DNA from: an uncultured Lachnospiraceae bacterium | GTDB lineage: Bacteria > Bacillota > Clostridia > Lachnospirales > Lachnospiraceae | Assembly: GCA_947172645.1 (NCBI GenBank) | Contig: CAMWBY010000002.1 | Coordinates: forward strand, 1 to 64,000 | Length of the DNA stretch: 64,000 bases | Direction of reading: 5' to 3' | Shown: piece by piece, positions 9,341 to 18,064 of the stretch | Position numbering within the stretch: position 1 is the stretch's first letter | Layout of the letters: every line of letters starts with the position of its first letter | Position numbers and translations under genes: made by a program | The notes under the pieces: generated by a model | The model's database searches: none | What the model saw: only the letters and a program-made list of their open reading frames with translations | Told to the model about the DNA's origin: nothing

Positions 9341-10111
9341 TCAGAAGAACATACCTGTTATCATACTCTTCTGGTTCATCTGCTGCCGCAGCATCAGATT
9401 CCGGTATTCGTTCAGGACTTCTTTCTTCTGCTTCTCGGAAATTGCTTTCGGCAAATCCAAATCTTCCAGTCTGCTTCTCGCGCCAAGCTGCTCCAAAGAC
9501 GCCCTCGTATTGTAATTAAAGGTATGTTCCAGGCGGTTGGTGGATGCGCCTATGTTGCCGCGCTGTGAAGAAACCGTCTTCAATGCCTTGTCAATGGAAA
9601 CCAGGCTAAAGTTCTCGGAAGTCACATCCAAATCAGCAATCCCCAACGCCTCAAGCGTGGAATTAGCCATCTGGATTTTCATGCCACCGCCATTCGGATT
9701 CGTCGCCAAACCCATGTCAGCCATGCTGCCATCAAGCAGCTTCTGCTCATTCAGAGATGTATTCTTAGCTAACGACTGAATACCTTCTTTTAGCTGATTT
9801 ATTTCATCCTGGTAAATCTGCTTGTCATCGGCGGAATTAAGTCCGTTCATAGACCTGATTGCCAACTCACGTATCCTCTGCAGGTAATCCGTCACGCCGT
9901 CAAGCGCGCCGTCCGCCACATTCAAAGCGCCGATACCCGCTTTCGCATTCTGGGCGCCCACGCTTAATCCGGTCTCTTCCCGCTGCATCTTCTGGGCTAT
10001 CGCCAGACCCGCCGCGTCATCCGCCGCAGAATTGATTCTCTTGCCGCTCGCAATATGGGAATAAGAGCTGTATATCCCCTGACTGCCCTGGCCGATTGTC
10101 ATCGCACTCAT
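9341..10111 (-). CDS. Short flagellin-like protein
   Basis: A 256-residue flagellin homologue. The conserved N-terminal D0/D1 helix is visible (SGKRINSAADDAAGLAIAQKM, GIGALNVADGALDGVTDYLQRIREL) and the C-terminal D1 helix (ASTNRLEHTFNYNTRASLEQLGARSRLEDLDLPK). There is almost no central variable domain. The tail continues past the usual flagellin end with a Gln/Met-rich stretch ending in MITGMFF, and the N-terminus lacks the usual RINHN start. The ATG at 10111 has AAAGGGGG seven bases before it; an ATG two codons earlier is too close. The promoter looks sigma-A type. No other motility gene is nearby. It may be a minor filament component or a repurposed relative. Confidence 0.82.
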   Translation of the reverse strand: MSAMTIGQGSQGIYSSYSHIASGKRINSAADDAAGLAIAQKMQREETGLSVGAQNAKAGIGALNVADGALDGVTDYLQRIRELAIRSMNGLNSADDKQIYQDEINQLKEGIQSLAKNTSLNEQKLLDGSMADMGLATNPNGGGMKIQMANSTLEALGIADLDVTSENFSLVSIDKALKTVSSQRGNIGASTNRLEHTFNYNTRASLEQLGARSRLEDLDLPKAISEKQKKEVLNEYRNLMLRQQMNQKSMITGMFF

Positions 10112-10200
10112 AATCATGCCCCCTTTCCTGCAAAAATTCTTTTCTATATTTTATGTTTTATCCATAAAACACAGCATTCAGATACTCATACTATATATTT

Positions 10201-10229
10201 ATCATACCTATATTATGCAAAACAGTCAA
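10201..10229 (-). promoter_or_regulatory. Sigma-A promoter of flagellin-like gene
   Basis: TTGACT (10224-10229) and TATGAT (10201-10206), 17 bases apart on the minus strand, about 90 bases before the flagellin start. No sigma-28 type GCCGATAA motif was found. Confidence 0.65.
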
Positions 10230-10250
10230 GATAATTCCCCCTTTTTCCTG

Positions 10251-10300
10251 TTGACGCAAAGAGTACAAAGTGTTATCTTATAGTTAGATTACATATTGTA
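10251..10300 (+). promoter_or_regulatory. Promoter and BlaI-type operator before blaI gene
   Basis: TTGACG (10251-10256) and TATCTT (10274-10279) are 17 bases apart. Just downstream lies TACATATTGTA (10290-10300), a dyad close to the BlaI/MecI operator core TACAnnTGTA, suggesting autorepression. Confidence 0.6.
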
Positions 10301-10351
10301 CGCTTAGAATATAATGAAATTGATTGCACGAGCGCTTTAAGGAGGAATACC

Positions 10352-10729
10352 ATGCAGCAAATATCGGATTATGAACTGGAACTGATGAAAGTCATCTGGA
10401 ATAACGACGGAACGGCCCTCTATGCAGAGATTGTCTCCGCACTGTCCGCAAAGGGGATGGATTGGACGAAAAATACCATCATCACCCTGCTCTCCCGTCT
10501 AATTGACAAGGGATTGTTGAAAACCAACAAAATCGGGCACCGCAACAGATACACGGCAATTGTCTCGGCAGGTGAATACCAAGCTTCACAGACCGAAACT
10601 TTCCTTGATAAAGTCTATGAAGGCAACGCTAAGGGGCTTGTGTCCACACTGATACAGAAGGATTTGCTCTCCCCCTCAGACTATGAAGATTTGATGACCT
10701 ATTGGCAAAGTATTAAAAAACAAGTATAG
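10352..10729 (+). CDS. BlaI/MecI/CopY-family repressor
   Basis: A 125-residue winged-helix repressor of the BlaI/MecI (Penicillinase_R) family. The opening QISDYELELMKVIWNN and the recognition region WTKNTIITLLSRLIDKGLL are typical. The C-terminal half, used for dimerisation and for proteolytic inactivation, is present. AAGGAGG precedes the start. It lies 28 bases upstream of an M56 metalloprotease gene, the classic sensor-protease/repressor pair, so cleavage by the M56 protein should release repression of this operon and perhaps other targets. A dyad TACATATTGTA in its own promoter supports autoregulation. Confidence 0.9.
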   Translation: MQQISDYELELMKVIWNNDGTALYAEIVSALSAKGMDWTKNTIITLLSRLIDKGLLKTNKIGHRNRYTAIVSAGEYQASQTETFLDKVYEGNAKGLVSTLIQKDLLSPSDYEDLMTYWQSIKKQV

Positions 10730-10757
10730 CCCATGAAATGAAAGGAGGCCATGAAAA

Positions 10758-13337
10758 ATGAACGACTTCTTAAAACTATTGCTCTCCCTGTCGCTGTCGG
10801 GAACCATGCTTATCCTGCTATTGTTTCTTCTGCGTCCTCTCTATCAGAACCGGCTAAGCAAACATTGGCAGTATTATATATGGCTTGTGGTAATCGCGCG
10901 GCTTCTCCTGCCCTGGACGCCTAATCCAGGCCCGGTGGGAAATCTTTTCCTCCAAATAGAATATACCCTGAACAATCTGTCCCAGGAGTCTGATTCTTTG
11001 GAGGGCATCACGGATACCCCTCAACTATCCGCCTTGCCCGATTCAGATTCCGGTTTGACGCAGAAAACAGATTTGTCAAATCCGGACATTGATTTGACAC
11101 AAGAAGACAATCATGCGGCCTCAACAGACTTAAATGCCCGCTTTCTGGCAAGCCTCTGGCTGACCGTCGCCCTGCTTCTTTTGGTACGCAAGGTTACCAT
11201 ATATCAAAGCTTTGTGAAATATATACATGCGGGAAGCAGCCCTGTAGAAGATATTCATTTATTGGAGCGTTTTGGACAGATTATGTCCCAAAACAAAATC
11301 CGCGGCAAAATCGAGCTGTACACCAACAGTCTTGTATCCTCGCCCCTTTTAATCGGTTTTATCCATCCCCGCATTGTCCTGCCGGATACAGAGATGTCGC
11401 GAAACGACTTTTACTGCACGGTATTACATGAACTGACCCATTACAAAAGACGGGATATGTTTTATAAATGGCTGATACAGCTTACCCTCTGCCTCCACTG
11501 GTTTAATCCTTTCATCTATTTGATGGCAAAAGAGATTAATAGGCTGTGTGAACTCTCCTGTGATGAGAGAGTTATATCAATTCTTCCTGAAAACACACGT
11601 ATAGTCTACGGTGATACATTGCTTCACGCCATCGGAGTGGGAGGCTCTTACAAGGACACCCTGTCTTGTGTCACTCTGTATGAAAGCAAGAAATTATTGA
11701 AAGGACGTTTAGAAGCCATCATGAAATATAGAAAAAAAACGAGGGGAATCCAAATCGCGGCCGCCGTCATCACCTTTGCACTGTTTGCCACAGCTCTATC
11801 TGTCGGCGCATATGCCGCGCCTGGCAATTCCAGCATAAACAGTATGAAGAATAAGCAGCCGTCGCCAAGTGATGCCACTGCACCCGACAGCACCTTTTTA
11901 TATGATGAAGAAAAAGGATATTATGTCTATACGGCCCCTGACAACAAATACACTATCTTTTATCAAAATAACATTTACTGTATCCTGGCGGACGGCGCCA
12001 CGATGGCAGACTGCCCCACCGGCGGCGTAGCAGGCGACGTCGTTCTCCTGAGGCTCGTTTACAAAGACTACTACTATTCCTACCTTTTCAACGAGTTCGA
12101 CACACCGGATGACATCACAAGTCAAGTTAATTCCTGGTGCCGGTCTGCAATACAAGAAAACCGGATGACCGAAGCACAGGCAGACCTTATGGCCGATGCC
12201 ACCAGACATATTATAAAATTTATGTCCACAGGCCCTAAAGAATCCGGCCCGTCTGCCCAGGAACCGGACCCCAAATTTACCGAAGCAAAACAAATCGTTG
12301 GAATGAACGGCACATATTACTACAGGCAATCGGCATATTTCCAGAAACCCTATATCATCGAGCTTGGCTGGAACCTGTCCGAAAGGGCTCAGAAAGCGTA
12401 TGACGTCCTGCAGGTTCCTCTGGATGACGGCAGCGCCATGCCGGTTTACTTCGACGCATCCTGCAAAAGATTCATGTCCGATGAAGACGCCGTCTCCTCC
12501 ATTGCAAGACTGCTTTCCGGCCTTTGTTCCAAAGCCTATGGCATATACGAAGAGCTTCCCATCCAGGCCCCTTTTATCAGCGGCCTCGAATATGTAGGAG
12601 ACGCCGACCTGGATTCTTTAGCAAAAGAGTACTATGAGAAGAAAAATTACTCCTATTTCACCGCCATTTTTCTGGAACTGGACGGCAAGACGCAGCAAGA
12701 ATACCTGGAGAGGACATTCCGGGACAAAGAAACCGGTTTCTTCATGTGCTGCATGGACGCTCTTGTTGACGAGGGAATCCAGGGAGACACCGTAGAACGT
12801 TATGTTCTGAAATCCTATCAGGAAGACGATATCGCTTTCTTTTCCTGTCTATGCGATATGTTGGATGATGGGTCGAAAAAGCAATGGATAGAGCGCTGCA
12901 CCCAGGATGGCAGAACCAATTATCTCTATGTCCTGAAAGACGATGACGAGGTCTCGTCCGACGAAACATATCTGAGCGATATTTTGGAGGAAAAGGGGCT
13001 CTTCGAAGAATACGGAGATAACGGTATCGTACCTGTCAAAAACGATTACTACTACAGGGGGCAGCGGGTTCGCATCCTGCTGGATGCCAGGGCAGACGGC
13101 TCTTTCAAGAATTTCGCTTACAGCAACCGCGGAACCGTGGACATACGCATCCAGAGGGACGAAACCAATGCCATTACCTTTGTGACATATCTGTCTAAAA
13201 CAGAAGCGAACGAAATACTGGACGATATCGACGGAGCCACCGAAGGCTCATACAGCGCTTTCCCGCTGTCTGACGATGAAGCAGTGTCCCCTATCCGTCA
13301 AAGAATGTCAAAGACCCCGCTGCAAAGCAATGATTAA
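10758..13337 (+). CDS. BlaR1-like M56 metallopeptidase with novel C-terminal region
   Basis: An 859-residue membrane protease-sensor. The N-terminal M56 domain has about four membrane helices and the zinc site HELTH (224-228), with the downstream Glu265 in ELSCDERVI. A further helix lies near 331-355. In BlaR1/MecR1 a penicillin-binding sensor domain would follow. Here the 500-residue extracellular part shows no SxxK-SxN-KTG triad that I can find and matches nothing I recognise. It is rich in Tyr and acidic residues. AGGAGG precedes the start. With the repressor gene just upstream it should sense an envelope signal and inactivate that repressor. Confidence 0.85.
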   Translation: MNDFLKLLLSLSLSGTMLILLLFLLRPLYQNRLSKHWQYYIWLVVIARLLLPWTPNPGPVGNLFLQIEYTLNNLSQESDSLEGITDTPQLSALPDSDSGLTQKTDLSNPDIDLTQEDNHAASTDLNARFLASLWLTVALLLLVRKVTIYQSFVKYIHAGSSPVEDIHLLERFGQIMSQNKIRGKIELYTNSLVSSPLLIGFIHPRIVLPDTEMSRNDFYCTVLHELTHYKRRDMFYKWLIQLTLCLHWFNPFIYLMAKEINRLCELSCDERVISILPENTRIVYGDTLLHAIGVGGSYKDTLSCVTLYESKKLLKGRLEAIMKYRKKTRGIQIAAAVITFALFATALSVGAYAAPGNSSINSMKNKQPSPSDATAPDSTFLYDEEKGYYVYTAPDNKYTIFYQNNIYCILADGATMADCPTGGVAGDVVLLRLVYKDYYYSYLFNEFDTPDDITSQVNSWCRSAIQENRMTEAQADLMADATRHIIKFMSTGPKESGPSAQEPDPKFTEAKQIVGMNGTYYYRQSAYFQKPYIIELGWNLSERAQKAYDVLQVPLDDGSAMPVYFDASCKRFMSDEDAVSSIARLLSGLCSKAYGIYEELPIQAPFISGLEYVGDADLDSLAKEYYEKKNYSYFTAIFLELDGKTQQEYLERTFRDKETGFFMCCMDALVDEGIQGDTVERYVLKSYQEDDIAFFSCLCDMLDDGSKKQWIERCTQDGRTNYLYVLKDDDEVSSDETYLSDILEEKGLFEEYGDNGIVPVKNDYYYRGQRVRILLDARADGSFKNFAYSNRGTVDIRIQRDETNAITFVTYLSKTEANEILDDIDGATEGSYSAFPLSDDEAVSPIRQRMSKTPLQSND

Positions 13338-13375
13338 GTTTTGTTGCCCTCGAAAATAAATTTGCTTCATGAACT

Positions 13376-13415
13376 CACAAAAGAGGCTGTTACAAAATCA
13401 TGATTTGTAACAGCC
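13376..13415 (-). terminator. Terminator between M56 and alcohol dehydrogenase genes
   Basis: A 12-bp stem GGCTGTTACAAA / TTTGTAACAGCC. On the minus strand it is followed by TCTTTTG, so it best serves the dehydrogenase gene, but it may also stop the M56 transcript. Confidence 0.65.
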
Positions 13416-13455
13416 CCTCCCAACGTACATGCCGTCCGCCATCCGGCTTCCTGTT

Positions 13456-14481
13456 TTATGCCTGTACGTCTATAATCACTTTCATTGTCGTCTCCCGGTT
13501 CTCGTCTATGTACTTGTAGGCTTCCAGGTAATCTTTAAAGGCAAAGGTGCGGGAAATCAACGGTCTCAGCAAAACCTTATTCTCATTCACCAGGCGGATG
13601 CCGTCCAGATAATCGTCGTGCCTGTACATCATCGTGCTCTTGATGTCCAGTTCATGGTCGTTGGCAACCGCCAGGTCAATCTCCGCCATGCCCGCGAATA
13701 CGGCCACCAACACGATTGTGCTGCCTTTCCTCGCATATTTAATGGCCTGCCCCATGGTGATATTATTGCCCGCGCAGTCATAAATCACATCCGCCTTGTC
13801 AGGGCCGAAAGCATCTAACATCGCATCGCCGAAATCGACCCTGCCGGTATTCACACAGACATCGATTCCGCATTCCTTGGCTTTCTCAAGGCGCAGGTCG
13901 CTCACATCCGTCACCATAACCTTGGCAGCGCCCATTCCCCTGGCTGTCTGCGCCACAAGGTTGCCGATAGGCCCGGCCCCAATGACTGCAATGTTCATGC
14001 CCTGCACGTCCCCCACCTGTTTTACGGCGTGGACGGCTACTGCCAAAGGCTCAATCATAGCCCCTTCCTCGAAGGACATATCTTCCGGAATAGGTGTAAC
14101 CTTAGAGGCATCCACCGCAAAATATTCCGAAGCCGTCCCCGTAGTCTGGAATCCCATAACCTTCAATTCCTCACACAGATTGTATTTCCCATGGCGGCAG
14201 GGATGGCACTTCCCGCAATAAACCTGGGGCTCGATGGTCACTTTCTGCCCAACATGGAATCCTTCTGTCCCTGCGCCCAAAGCCACGATTTCTCCCGACA
14301 CCTCGTGCCCTTGAGTCACCGGATAAGAAGTAAACGGATGCTTCCCGTGATATACATGGATATCCGAACCACAGATGCCTATCTTCTGAATCTTGACAAG
14401 CACTTGCTTCTCCCCCGCCTCCGGCATAGGAACCTCCCGGAACTCAATCTGTCCTGGCGCTGTCATAACCTGCTGTAACAT
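13456..14481 (-). CDS. Zinc-dependent alcohol/polyol dehydrogenase
   Basis: A 341-residue medium-chain dehydrogenase. Catalytic zinc ligands are seen in KIGICGSDIHVYHG and GHEVSGE. The structural zinc site is intact: Cys-x2-Cys-x2-Cys-x7-Cys in the stretch CGKCHPCRHGKYNLC. The Rossmann NAD(P) motif is VIGAGPIGN near residue 170. The subgroup resembles sorbitol, threonine or galactitol dehydrogenases, but the exact substrate cannot be named. The ATG at 14481 has AAAGGAGG upstream; 14 extra upstream codons are unlikely. It stands alone between convergent and co-directional neighbours. Confidence 0.87.
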   Translation of the reverse strand: MLQQVMTAPGQIEFREVPMPEAGEKQVLVKIQKIGICGSDIHVYHGKHPFTSYPVTQGHEVSGEIVALGAGTEGFHVGQKVTIEPQVYCGKCHPCRHGKYNLCEELKVMGFQTTGTASEYFAVDASKVTPIPEDMSFEEGAMIEPLAVAVHAVKQVGDVQGMNIAVIGAGPIGNLVAQTARGMGAAKVMVTDVSDLRLEKAKECGIDVCVNTGRVDFGDAMLDAFGPDKADVIYDCAGNNITMGQAIKYARKGSTIVLVAVFAGMAEIDLAVANDHELDIKSTMMYRHDDYLDGIRLVNENKVLLRPLISRTFAFKDYLEAYKYIDENRETTMKVIIDVQA

Positions 14482-14627
14482 AATACGTCCTCCTTTAAAT
14501 ATATTAACATGTATTGTATACAAGAATCATTTATTAAATACTTTTATAAATCATTTTATATAACTATATATATTATGATACGCCAGATTCCACATGTCAA
14601 TATCTAAAAATAATATTGGAGATAAAA

Positions 14628-15335
14628 CTATGGCAAATCCTTCGTCTCGGCCTTACAGACCGACAGGAACGCAAAGACCAGTGAAACAACTGCCAGAACC
14701 ACCGGGAAAACAGCGTTCCCTGCCAAACTCAGGTCACCGATATTACCCTGTGTCAGCAATACAAGCAGGAAGGAAGAGACAATCGCCGCCTTTGACGAGT
14801 TCATTGCCAAACCTACAAATAAGGCGATAAATCCCATCGTAACCGTGACGGCGGACTTGACCGTCAGTTGGATATAGAAATGGAATGACGTCATGTCAAA
14901 ATCAATCGGGAAGGACGATTCCATGAAGAAAGAACCCGCCATGATAAACCCATAAATCAAAATCTTCGCCACGGTAAGCGCCGCAAAATTGAAAATCCAA
15001 ACGGCCAGCATCTGAGAAACCAATATTTTCTGCCGCTTAATCGGATAAGAAAACATCAGATTCATCGTTTTGTTTTTGTAGGCGCTGACAATAAAGGAAG
15101 ACAGCATCACACTGGTTAAAATTAAGAACGCCATACTTGTAAACAATTCAATGGAGGATGAAATCATCTCATTTCCAGGTACAGCGTCCGGCACGCCTAA
15201 ATCCGTGTCGTTGGCAATGCCCATGTAGGCAAGGGCAAAGCAGAACAGTCCAATGATAAGTATCATAACGATAGTCTTTGCGATATACTTTCCAATATTG
15301 TTTTTCTTCCATTCCAGTTTTATCAGTTTTAACAT
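14628..15335 (-). CDS. ABC-2-type transporter permease
   Basis: A 235-residue permease with about six membrane helices, similar in layout to bacitracin/lantibiotic-type ABC-2 permeases. It starts MLKLIKLEWKKNNIG, a common opening of this class. Its start overlaps the end of the ATPase gene by 7 bases, so translation is coupled. It is the last gene of an operon made of response regulator, histidine kinase, ATPase and permease. Such modules commonly sense and remove cell-envelope antimicrobials; that role is inferred. Confidence 0.82.
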   Translation of the reverse strand: MLKLIKLEWKKNNIGKYIAKTIVMILIIGLFCFALAYMGIANDTDLGVPDAVPGNEMISSSIELFTSMAFLILTSVMLSSFIVSAYKNKTMNLMFSYPIKRQKILVSQMLAVWIFNFAALTVAKILIYGFIMAGSFFMESSFPIDFDMTSFHFYIQLTVKSAVTVTMGFIALFVGLAMNSSKAAIVSSFLLVLLTQGNIGDLSLAGNAVFPVVLAVVSLVFAFLSVCKAETKDLP

Positions 15336-16252
15336 GGCCTCTTCACCTCCCCGGTCATTTTAAGAAAATAGTCCTCCAATGTCTCCGCCTTCACCCCGAG
15401 GGCGGTCACCTGCACGCCGTTAGCCGCCATCACACCGGACAGTTCCTGTGTGGAAACACGATTGTCATAGATGCGGATTTGCCCATCCTCCACAATCTTG
15501 AAATTTGTGATACCGAGCTTTTCGGAAAGCACATAGGCCGCTCTTTCCTGGTTCAGCACAGACAGTCCGGTGTAAGCCAGGTTCTTCTGCTCGATTTCTT
15601 TCATGCTGATTTCTTTCATCATCGCGCCATGATTGATGACCCCGACGGTATCCGCTATGCTTTCAATCTCCGAAAGGATATGACTTGAAACCATAACCGT
15701 AATACCATACTCTGTGCAAAGCATCTTTAACAATTCCCGGACCTGTTTCATACCCGCAGGGTCCAGCCCGTTGGTAGGCTCGTCGAGAATGAGAAGTTCC
15801 GGCCTGCACAGAATCGTCCGCGCAATCCCCAACCGTTCTTTCATCCCCAGAGAGTAATTCCTGACGAGTTTCCCCGCCGCCTCCGACAGCCCCAGAAGTT
15901 CAAGCGCATTTTCAATGCTTCCATGCTGATAATATCCCATATACTCGGCATGGAGCTTCAAATTCCCATACCCGGTCATATGGTCATAAAATGTAGGAAA
16001 CTCAATGATGCTCCCCATTCTTTTTAAAACCTCGTAAGACTGCGGGGTAAGTGTTTCCCCAAAGATTTCTACCGTTCCCTCCGTGGGCTTCCACAAGTTG
16101 GTAATCATTTTCATAACCGTAGTTTTGCCCGCCCCGTTGGGGCCAAGAAACCCGTAGATTTCCCCTCTCTGAATGTGAAGAGCAACATCCTCCACAAGCG
16201 TTTTTCCGCCAATGATTTTCGTAAGATGGTGTGTCTGTAAAATATATGGCAT
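15329..16252 (-). CDS. ABC transporter ATP-binding protein (bacitracin-type)
   Basis: A 307-residue ATPase. Motifs: Walker A GPNGAGKTT, signature NYSLGMKERLGIARTI, Walker B LLILDEPTNGLDP, H-loop MVSSHILSE. The stretch after about residue 215 is the extra C-terminal domain common in BcrA-like ATPases. The ATG at 16252 is preceded by AAGGGGG; 14 upstream codons were dropped. The gene lies 65 bases after the kinase gene and overlaps the permease gene, matching a two-component-controlled export unit. Confidence 0.9.
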   Translation of the reverse strand: MPYILQTHHLTKIIGGKTLVEDVALHIQRGEIYGFLGPNGAGKTTVMKMITNLWKPTEGTVEIFGETLTPQSYEVLKRMGSIIEFPTFYDHMTGYGNLKLHAEYMGYYQHGSIENALELLGLSEAAGKLVRNYSLGMKERLGIARTILCRPELLILDEPTNGLDPAGMKQVRELLKMLCTEYGITVMVSSHILSEIESIADTVGVINHGAMMKEISMKEIEQKNLAYTGLSVLNQERAAYVLSEKLGITNFKIVEDGQIRIYDNRVSTQELSGVMAANGVQVTALGVKAETLEDYFLKMTGEVKRPC

Positions 16253-16317
16253 TTTCGCTGCCCCCTTTCTTACATACCATTGTAGCGGCTTCATTTTTCA
16301 AAACTCTTGCGCAATTC

Positions 16318-17277
16318 TTACAAATTTCTTTCGTGATATTCCATTCTCTCTAATCTCACCGTAAACGTGGTCTCCACATGAGGCGTGCTGTCCAAAGTAA
16401 TCTCGCCGCCAAGCTGCTCCGCCAGATTCTTGGCAATTGTCAGCCCAAGCCCGTTCCCCTGTACGCTGCGGCTGCGGGAATCCTCCATGGTAAAAAGGCG
16501 TTCGAATATATTTTCCGCAAATGCCTGGTCTATTCCCCGCCCTTTATCTGTCACGTCCACATACACGCTTTTCTTGTCTGTGCGTAGAGACACTCCCAAA
16601 TACTTACCTTCCGCGCCATACCGCACGGCGTTCGACACAAGGTTAAAGAGGATGCGCTGCAAAGCTTCCTGATTGCCCTGCACATAGACCGGGGATTCGG
16701 GAAGCTGTATATTCACCTGAAAGCCTGTTCCCGACAGTATCTCATAGAAATCCAGGACACTCTCCCGGCACACCTCGCAGATATCCACCCTGGAAAGCCC
16801 CAGGTCCATGTCGCCGGCTTCTATTTTCGCCAAAGTAAAAAATTGGTTAATAAGCTCCATCACTCCCTTGGCTTTCTGCTCCGTCTTTTCCAACATGCCG
16901 TCCTGCGACGCGCCGTTTAACCTCATAATCTCCAAATACCCTAAAACAACGGTCATCGGCGTCTTCATATCATGGGAAATATTGGAAAGCATTCTCTTGG
17001 AAGAAAGTTTAGACCTGCGGTAATCCGCCTTCACTTTTGAATGGTTCTCTAACAAGCGGTTTATCTGCGCCGCCAGCTCCATAAGCTCTTTGTTTTCTGT
17101 AAAAACCATGACGCGCTCGCCGCTGTCCGCGCTTATGATATCATTTAATTTCCGGTGGATTTCCCGTAATTTCGCCTGCGTACCGGTACGGAACATGAAT
17201 TGCTGATAGAAGATGATGCCCATAAGGACAAGAATACAGAAACATAGAAAAAATGTCATTGCGTCGCCACTCATCAT
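16318..17277 (-). CDS. Sensor histidine kinase
   Basis: A 319-residue kinase with a single N-terminal membrane helix (about residues 5-25) and little extracellular sequence, so it belongs to the group that senses in or through the membrane, often via a partner transporter. The H-box is SNISHDMKTPMTVVLGYLE; N, G1 and G2 boxes are seen in LVSNAVRYG, VTDKGRGID and GNGLGLTIAK. Its start overlaps the response regulator stop as ATGA. The next genes encode an ABC transporter, likely both target and sensing partner. Confidence 0.9.
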   Translation of the reverse strand: MMSGDAMTFFLCFCILVLMGIIFYQQFMFRTGTQAKLREIHRKLNDIISADSGERVMVFTENKELMELAAQINRLLENHSKVKADYRRSKLSSKRMLSNISHDMKTPMTVVLGYLEIMRLNGASQDGMLEKTEQKAKGVMELINQFFTLAKIEAGDMDLGLSRVDICEVCRESVLDFYEILSGTGFQVNIQLPESPVYVQGNQEALQRILFNLVSNAVRYGAEGKYLGVSLRTDKKSVYVDVTDKGRGIDQAFAENIFERLFTMEDSRSRSVQGNGLGLTIAKNLAEQLGGEITLDSTPHVETTFTVRLERMEYHERNL

Positions 17278-17978
17278 ACATCCCCCATTTTATAGCCGAT
17301 TCCCCAGACTGTAAGTACATAGCGGGGGTTCCTGGAATCGTCCTCGATTTTATTCCTAAGCCGGCTGATATGCACGTTGACGGCATTTTCGTCCCCGTAA
17401 TAGGCGTCGTTCCAAACGAGGGAATATATCTGTTCTTTTGTATAAACCTTCTTCGGGTTCTGTAAAAGAAGTTTCAGTATTTCAAACTCCTTCGCCGTCA
17501 GGTCGACGATTTCCCCTTTCTTCGCGAGCGTATGGTCGGACAGATTCATAACCAGTTCACCCGCCTCCAGTGTCTCCGGCAACGGAATAGCCTGGTTATC
17601 ATACAACTGTGTCCTGCGCAGCGCCGCTTTCATCCGTGCCAGGACTTCCACGACAGAAAAAGGCTTCGTGATATAGTCGTCTGCACCGAGCCCTAACCCC
17701 AATGTCTTATCGTTCTCCGAATCTTTTGCGGAAAGAATGATAATCGGGACATAACTGTCCTTCCGTATCCGCTGCATCACATCCATGCCGCTTATTTTCG
17801 GTATCATTAAGTCAAGCAGGACAAGATGGAACCGGGCGGCGGCAAACTTGCCGCAGGCCTCTTCCCCATCATAAGCGCAGACAACCTCATAGTTCTCTGT
17901 CGACAAATAATTCTTAAGCATCTCACTGATTTCCACATCGTCCTCGACAAGCAAAACCCTGTATGTATCCATCGCCAT
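17274..17978 (-). CDS. OmpR/PhoB-family response regulator
   Basis: A 234-residue regulator. The receiver domain shows VLLVEDD, the phosphoacceptor Asp in LVLLDLMIP, and Lys in ITKPFS. The DNA-binding winged helix covers the last 100 residues (LTAKEFEILKLLL, VNVHISRLRNKIE, WGIGYKM). I chose the ATG at 17978 because AAGGGAAG precedes it and the receiver starts there. The longer open frame upstream overlaps the end of the ROK gene and adds unrelated residues. The stop overlaps the kinase start by four bases. Confidence 0.9.
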   Translation of the reverse strand: MAMDTYRVLLVEDDVEISEMLKNYLSTENYEVVCAYDGEEACGKFAAARFHLVLLDLMIPKISGMDVMQRIRKDSYVPIIILSAKDSENDKTLGLGLGADDYITKPFSVVEVLARMKAALRRTQLYDNQAIPLPETLEAGELVMNLSDHTLAKKGEIVDLTAKEFEILKLLLQNPKKVYTKEQIYSLVWNDAYYGDENAVNVHISRLRNKIEDDSRNPRYVLTVWGIGYKMGDV

Positions 17979-18064
17979 TTTCTTCCCTTTTGCCGCCTTT
18001 TCTCCTGAAAGCATCTCTTCCTGAAGCTGTCCCATCTCCAAATCTTCCTGTCCGGAATGTTTTC

